6,822 nucleotides of DNA. Origin: Betaproteobacteria bacterium. Lineage in GTDB: Bacteria; Pseudomonadota; Gammaproteobacteria; Burkholderiales; Burkholderiaceae_C. The DNA lies in NCBI GenBank assembly GCA_005884255.1, contig VBDL01000094.1, positions 1 to 6,822 of the forward strand, written 5' to 3'. The notes beneath the pieces are model-generated. The model ran no database searches and was not told the DNA's origin. It saw only the letters and a list, made by a program, of their open reading frames with translations. The position numbers and the translations under genes were made by a program. Shown here one piece after another: positions 5,439 to 6,822 of this stretch; position 1 is the stretch's first letter, and each line of letters begins with the position of its first letter.

Positions 5439-5894
5439 TCAGCGCGTAAACACTCCGCGCGCCAGCAGCACGGCGGCCAGCGGCACAAGGATCAGCAGGT
5501 GCGCCTCGATCATCACCCAGCGGCGCGTGGCCGCCACTTCCACGGCGCTCGGCAGCGCCCCGCTCGCGTCGACGGCCTTGCGCCAGCGCGTGAAGGCGAT
5601 CGTCGGCTTGATCGACAGCAGACCGATGGCGACGAACAGCGCCACCTTGGTGTGCAGCAGCGGCTGGCTCCAATACCAGCCCGTGCCTTTCACGCCCCAT
5701 ACGGTGCGCGCGATGCCGGTGACGAGCACCGCGATCGCGGTCAGCATGTAGACGAAGTCGATGCGTGCCAGCCGCCGCACCGCCGCGGCGTTGAGCCATT
5801 CGCTGCGGCACAGCGCCGCCTCGCTGGTGAGGAACACCACCAGCGACAGGATGGCGATGAAGTGCGCGTAGGCGAGCAAGGATTCAAGAATCAT
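5439..5894 (-). CDS. DUF2214-family membrane protein, four predicted helices
   Basis: From the ATG at 5894 the protein has 151 residues and four hydrophobic helices at about 4-24, 47-66, 80-98 and 127-147. Family-like features are the opening MILESLLAYAHFIAIL, the RLARIDFVYMLTAIAVLVTGIARTV segment after the first loop, WSQPLLHTKVALFVAIGLLSIKPT in the third helix, and a C-terminal IPL-type helix ending in LLARG. This pattern matches the DUF2214 predicted inner-membrane family, whose function is not known. A longer reading frame to 5981 exists, but it would run through the end of the LysR gene. The chosen start has GGGAG eight bases upstream and overlaps the LysR stop as ATGA, so expression is probably coupled to the regulator. 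It ends next to the repeat-like element. Confidence 0.88.
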   Translation of the reverse strand: MILESLLAYAHFIAILSLVVFLTSEAALCRSEWLNAAAVRRLARIDFVYMLTAIAVLVTGIARTVWGVKGTGWYWSQPLLHTKVALFVAIGLLSIKPTIAFTRWRKAVDASGALPSAVEVAATRRWVMIEAHLLILVPLAAVLLARGVFTR

Positions 5895-6822
5895 CGAGAG
5901 GCTCCCGGATTTGTTGGCGAGCCGACGGCGCCCTGCCAGTAGCGCGGGTCGCCGTAGCTGTGCTTGAGAAAGTCGATCCACAGGCGCACGCGCAGCGGCA
6001 GGTGCTTCGCGTGCGGGAACACCGCGTAGATGCCGTTGGGCGGCGCCGAGAAATCATCGAGCACCGATTGCAGCGTGCCGGTGGCGATCTCCTGCTCGAC
6101 CTCCCAGGTGCTGCGCCACGCGATGCCCAGCCCCGCGACGCACCAGTCGTGCAGCACCTGGCCATCGCTGCAATCGAGACGGCCGCTGGGCCGCAGATGC
6201 GTGATCTGGCCGTCGACCGTGAAGGCCCAGCCGCGCGTCTGGCTGGCGTCGGAACTCAGTGTGAGGCACTCGTGGCGCGCCAGCTCCGACGGGTGCTTGG
6301 GCACGCCGGCGCGCTTGAGGTATGACGGCGCAGCCACGCACAGCCGGCGGTTGTCGGCCAGGCGCACGCTGATCAGCGCCGAGTCGGGCAGGTCGCCGAC
6401 GCGCACCGCGCAATCGAAGCCTTCGTTGACGATGTCGACCACGCGGTCCGAGAGGTTCAACGACAGCGCCACGTCCGGATGCATCGCAATGAAGCGCGGC
6501 ACCAGCGGCGCGACATGGCGGCGCCCGAAGCCGGCCGGTGCGGTGACGCGCAGATAGCCGCTGGCCTTGACGCCGCCGGCGCTCACGCTCGCCTCGGCAT
6601 TCGCCAAGTCGGCCAACAGGCGCTGGCAGTCCTCGAGGAAGGCGCTGCCTTCGTGCGTCAGCGTGATGCGCCGCGTCGTGCGCACCAGCAGCTTGACGCC
6701 GAGCCGCGCCTCCAGTGCATCGATGCGCCGGCCGATGACCGCCGGCGCCACGCCTTCGGCATGCGCCGCCGCGGTGAGACTGCCCTTCACGGCCACCGCG
6801 ACGAAGGATTCGATCTGTTTCA
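5891..6822 (-). CDS. LysR-family transcriptional regulator (start codon cut by window edge)
   Basis: This is a DNA-binding regulator with an N-terminal winged helix-turn-helix (about 15-34: GSLTAAAHAEGVAPAVIGRR) followed by IDALEARLGVKLLVRTTRR, the standard LysR N-terminus. A substrate-binding effector domain occupies about 90-300. Reading the minus strand from the right edge gives TG-AAA-CAG-ATC, in frame with the rest, so the start codon lacks only its first base, presumably A. The full protein would then be 310 residues, normal for the family, beginning MKQIESFVAVAVKGS. An internal GTG at 6796 would remove the first helix and is unlikely. Its stop overlaps the start of the membrane-protein gene by four bases. 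The inducer and targets cannot be read from the sequence; LysR regulators often control a divergent neighbour, which would lie outside the window. Confidence 0.94.
   Translation of the reverse strand, partial: KQIESFVAVAVKGSLTAAAHAEGVAPAVIGRRIDALEARLGVKLLVRTTRRITLTHEGSAFLEDCQRLLADLANAEASVSAGGVKASGYLRVTAPAGFGRRHVAPLVPRFIAMHPDVALSLNLSDRVVDIVNEGFDCAVRVGDLPDSALISVRLADNRRLCVAAPSYLKRAGVPKHPSELARHECLTLSSDASQTRGWAFTVDGQITHLRPSGRLDCSDGQVLHDWCVAGLGIAWRSTWEVEQEIATGTLQSVLDDFSAPPNGIYAVFPHAKHLPLRVRLWIDFLKHSYGDPRYWQGAVGSPTNPGASR

Noticed and set aside
5499..5942. Plus-strand open frames opposite the DUF2214 and LysR genes
   Set aside because: Arg/His/Ala-rich shadow frames without domains; both minus-strand genes are clear.
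5895..5981. Upstream extension of the DUF2214 gene to 5981
   Set aside because: The extension is Arg-rich and overlaps the end of the LysR gene. The ATG at 5894 has a ribosome-binding site and fits the family start.

Overview
The window is GC-rich and densely coded, with strong G/C bias at third codon positions. The minus-strand order argS, SPOR-domain protein, dsbA is one I know from Burkholderiales (beta-proteobacteria). Together with the protein sequences it suggests a chromosomal segment of a Burkholderiales bacterium of the Rubrivivax/Leptothrix/Comamonadaceae kind. This placement is inferred from recall, not from a search. I see no tRNA, rRNA, CRISPR array, transposase or integrase.

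Layout. Positions 1-2630 hold a minus-strand operon read leftwards: arginyl-tRNA synthetase, then a SPOR-domain membrane protein joined to it by an ATGA stop/start overlap, then dsbA, which is cut by the left edge. Across a gap of only about 43 bases a divergent plus-strand gene (2674-4011) encodes a cytoplasmic Ser/Thr protein kinase fused to a C-terminal cyclic-nucleotide-binding-type domain. Neither side of that gap has a Shine-Dalgarno sequence, and each has a -10-like hexamer close to its start codon, so both mRNAs may be leaderless or nearly so. The kinase stop abuts the stop of a convergent minus-strand gene (4012-4755) for an uncharacterised HExxH protein. Divergent from that is a small gene of unknown function (4830-5327). 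The short region between these two holds a perfect 7-1-7 palindrome and, on the minus strand, a hairpin followed by six T. About 110 bases of repeat-like, hairpin-bearing intergenic DNA follow (5328-5438). The right end is a minus-strand pair: a LysR-family regulator, missing only the first base of its start codon, and a four-helix DUF2214-type membrane protein, again joined by an ATGA overlap.

Functionally, the left operon combines translation (ArgS), a probable peptidoglycan-binding envelope protein (SPOR) and periplasmic disulfide formation (DsbA). The kinase looks like a stand-alone signalling protein that may couple a small ligand to phosphorylation. The most interesting object is the HExxH protein. 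Its two halves appear to be a diverged, gapless duplication: the N-terminal half keeps a Glu-Glu pair but has lost HExxH, and the C-terminal half keeps HExxH but has lost the Glu-Glu pair. No complete new multi-gene system is evident; this protein and its divergent unknown partner are the best candidates for undescribed biology here.
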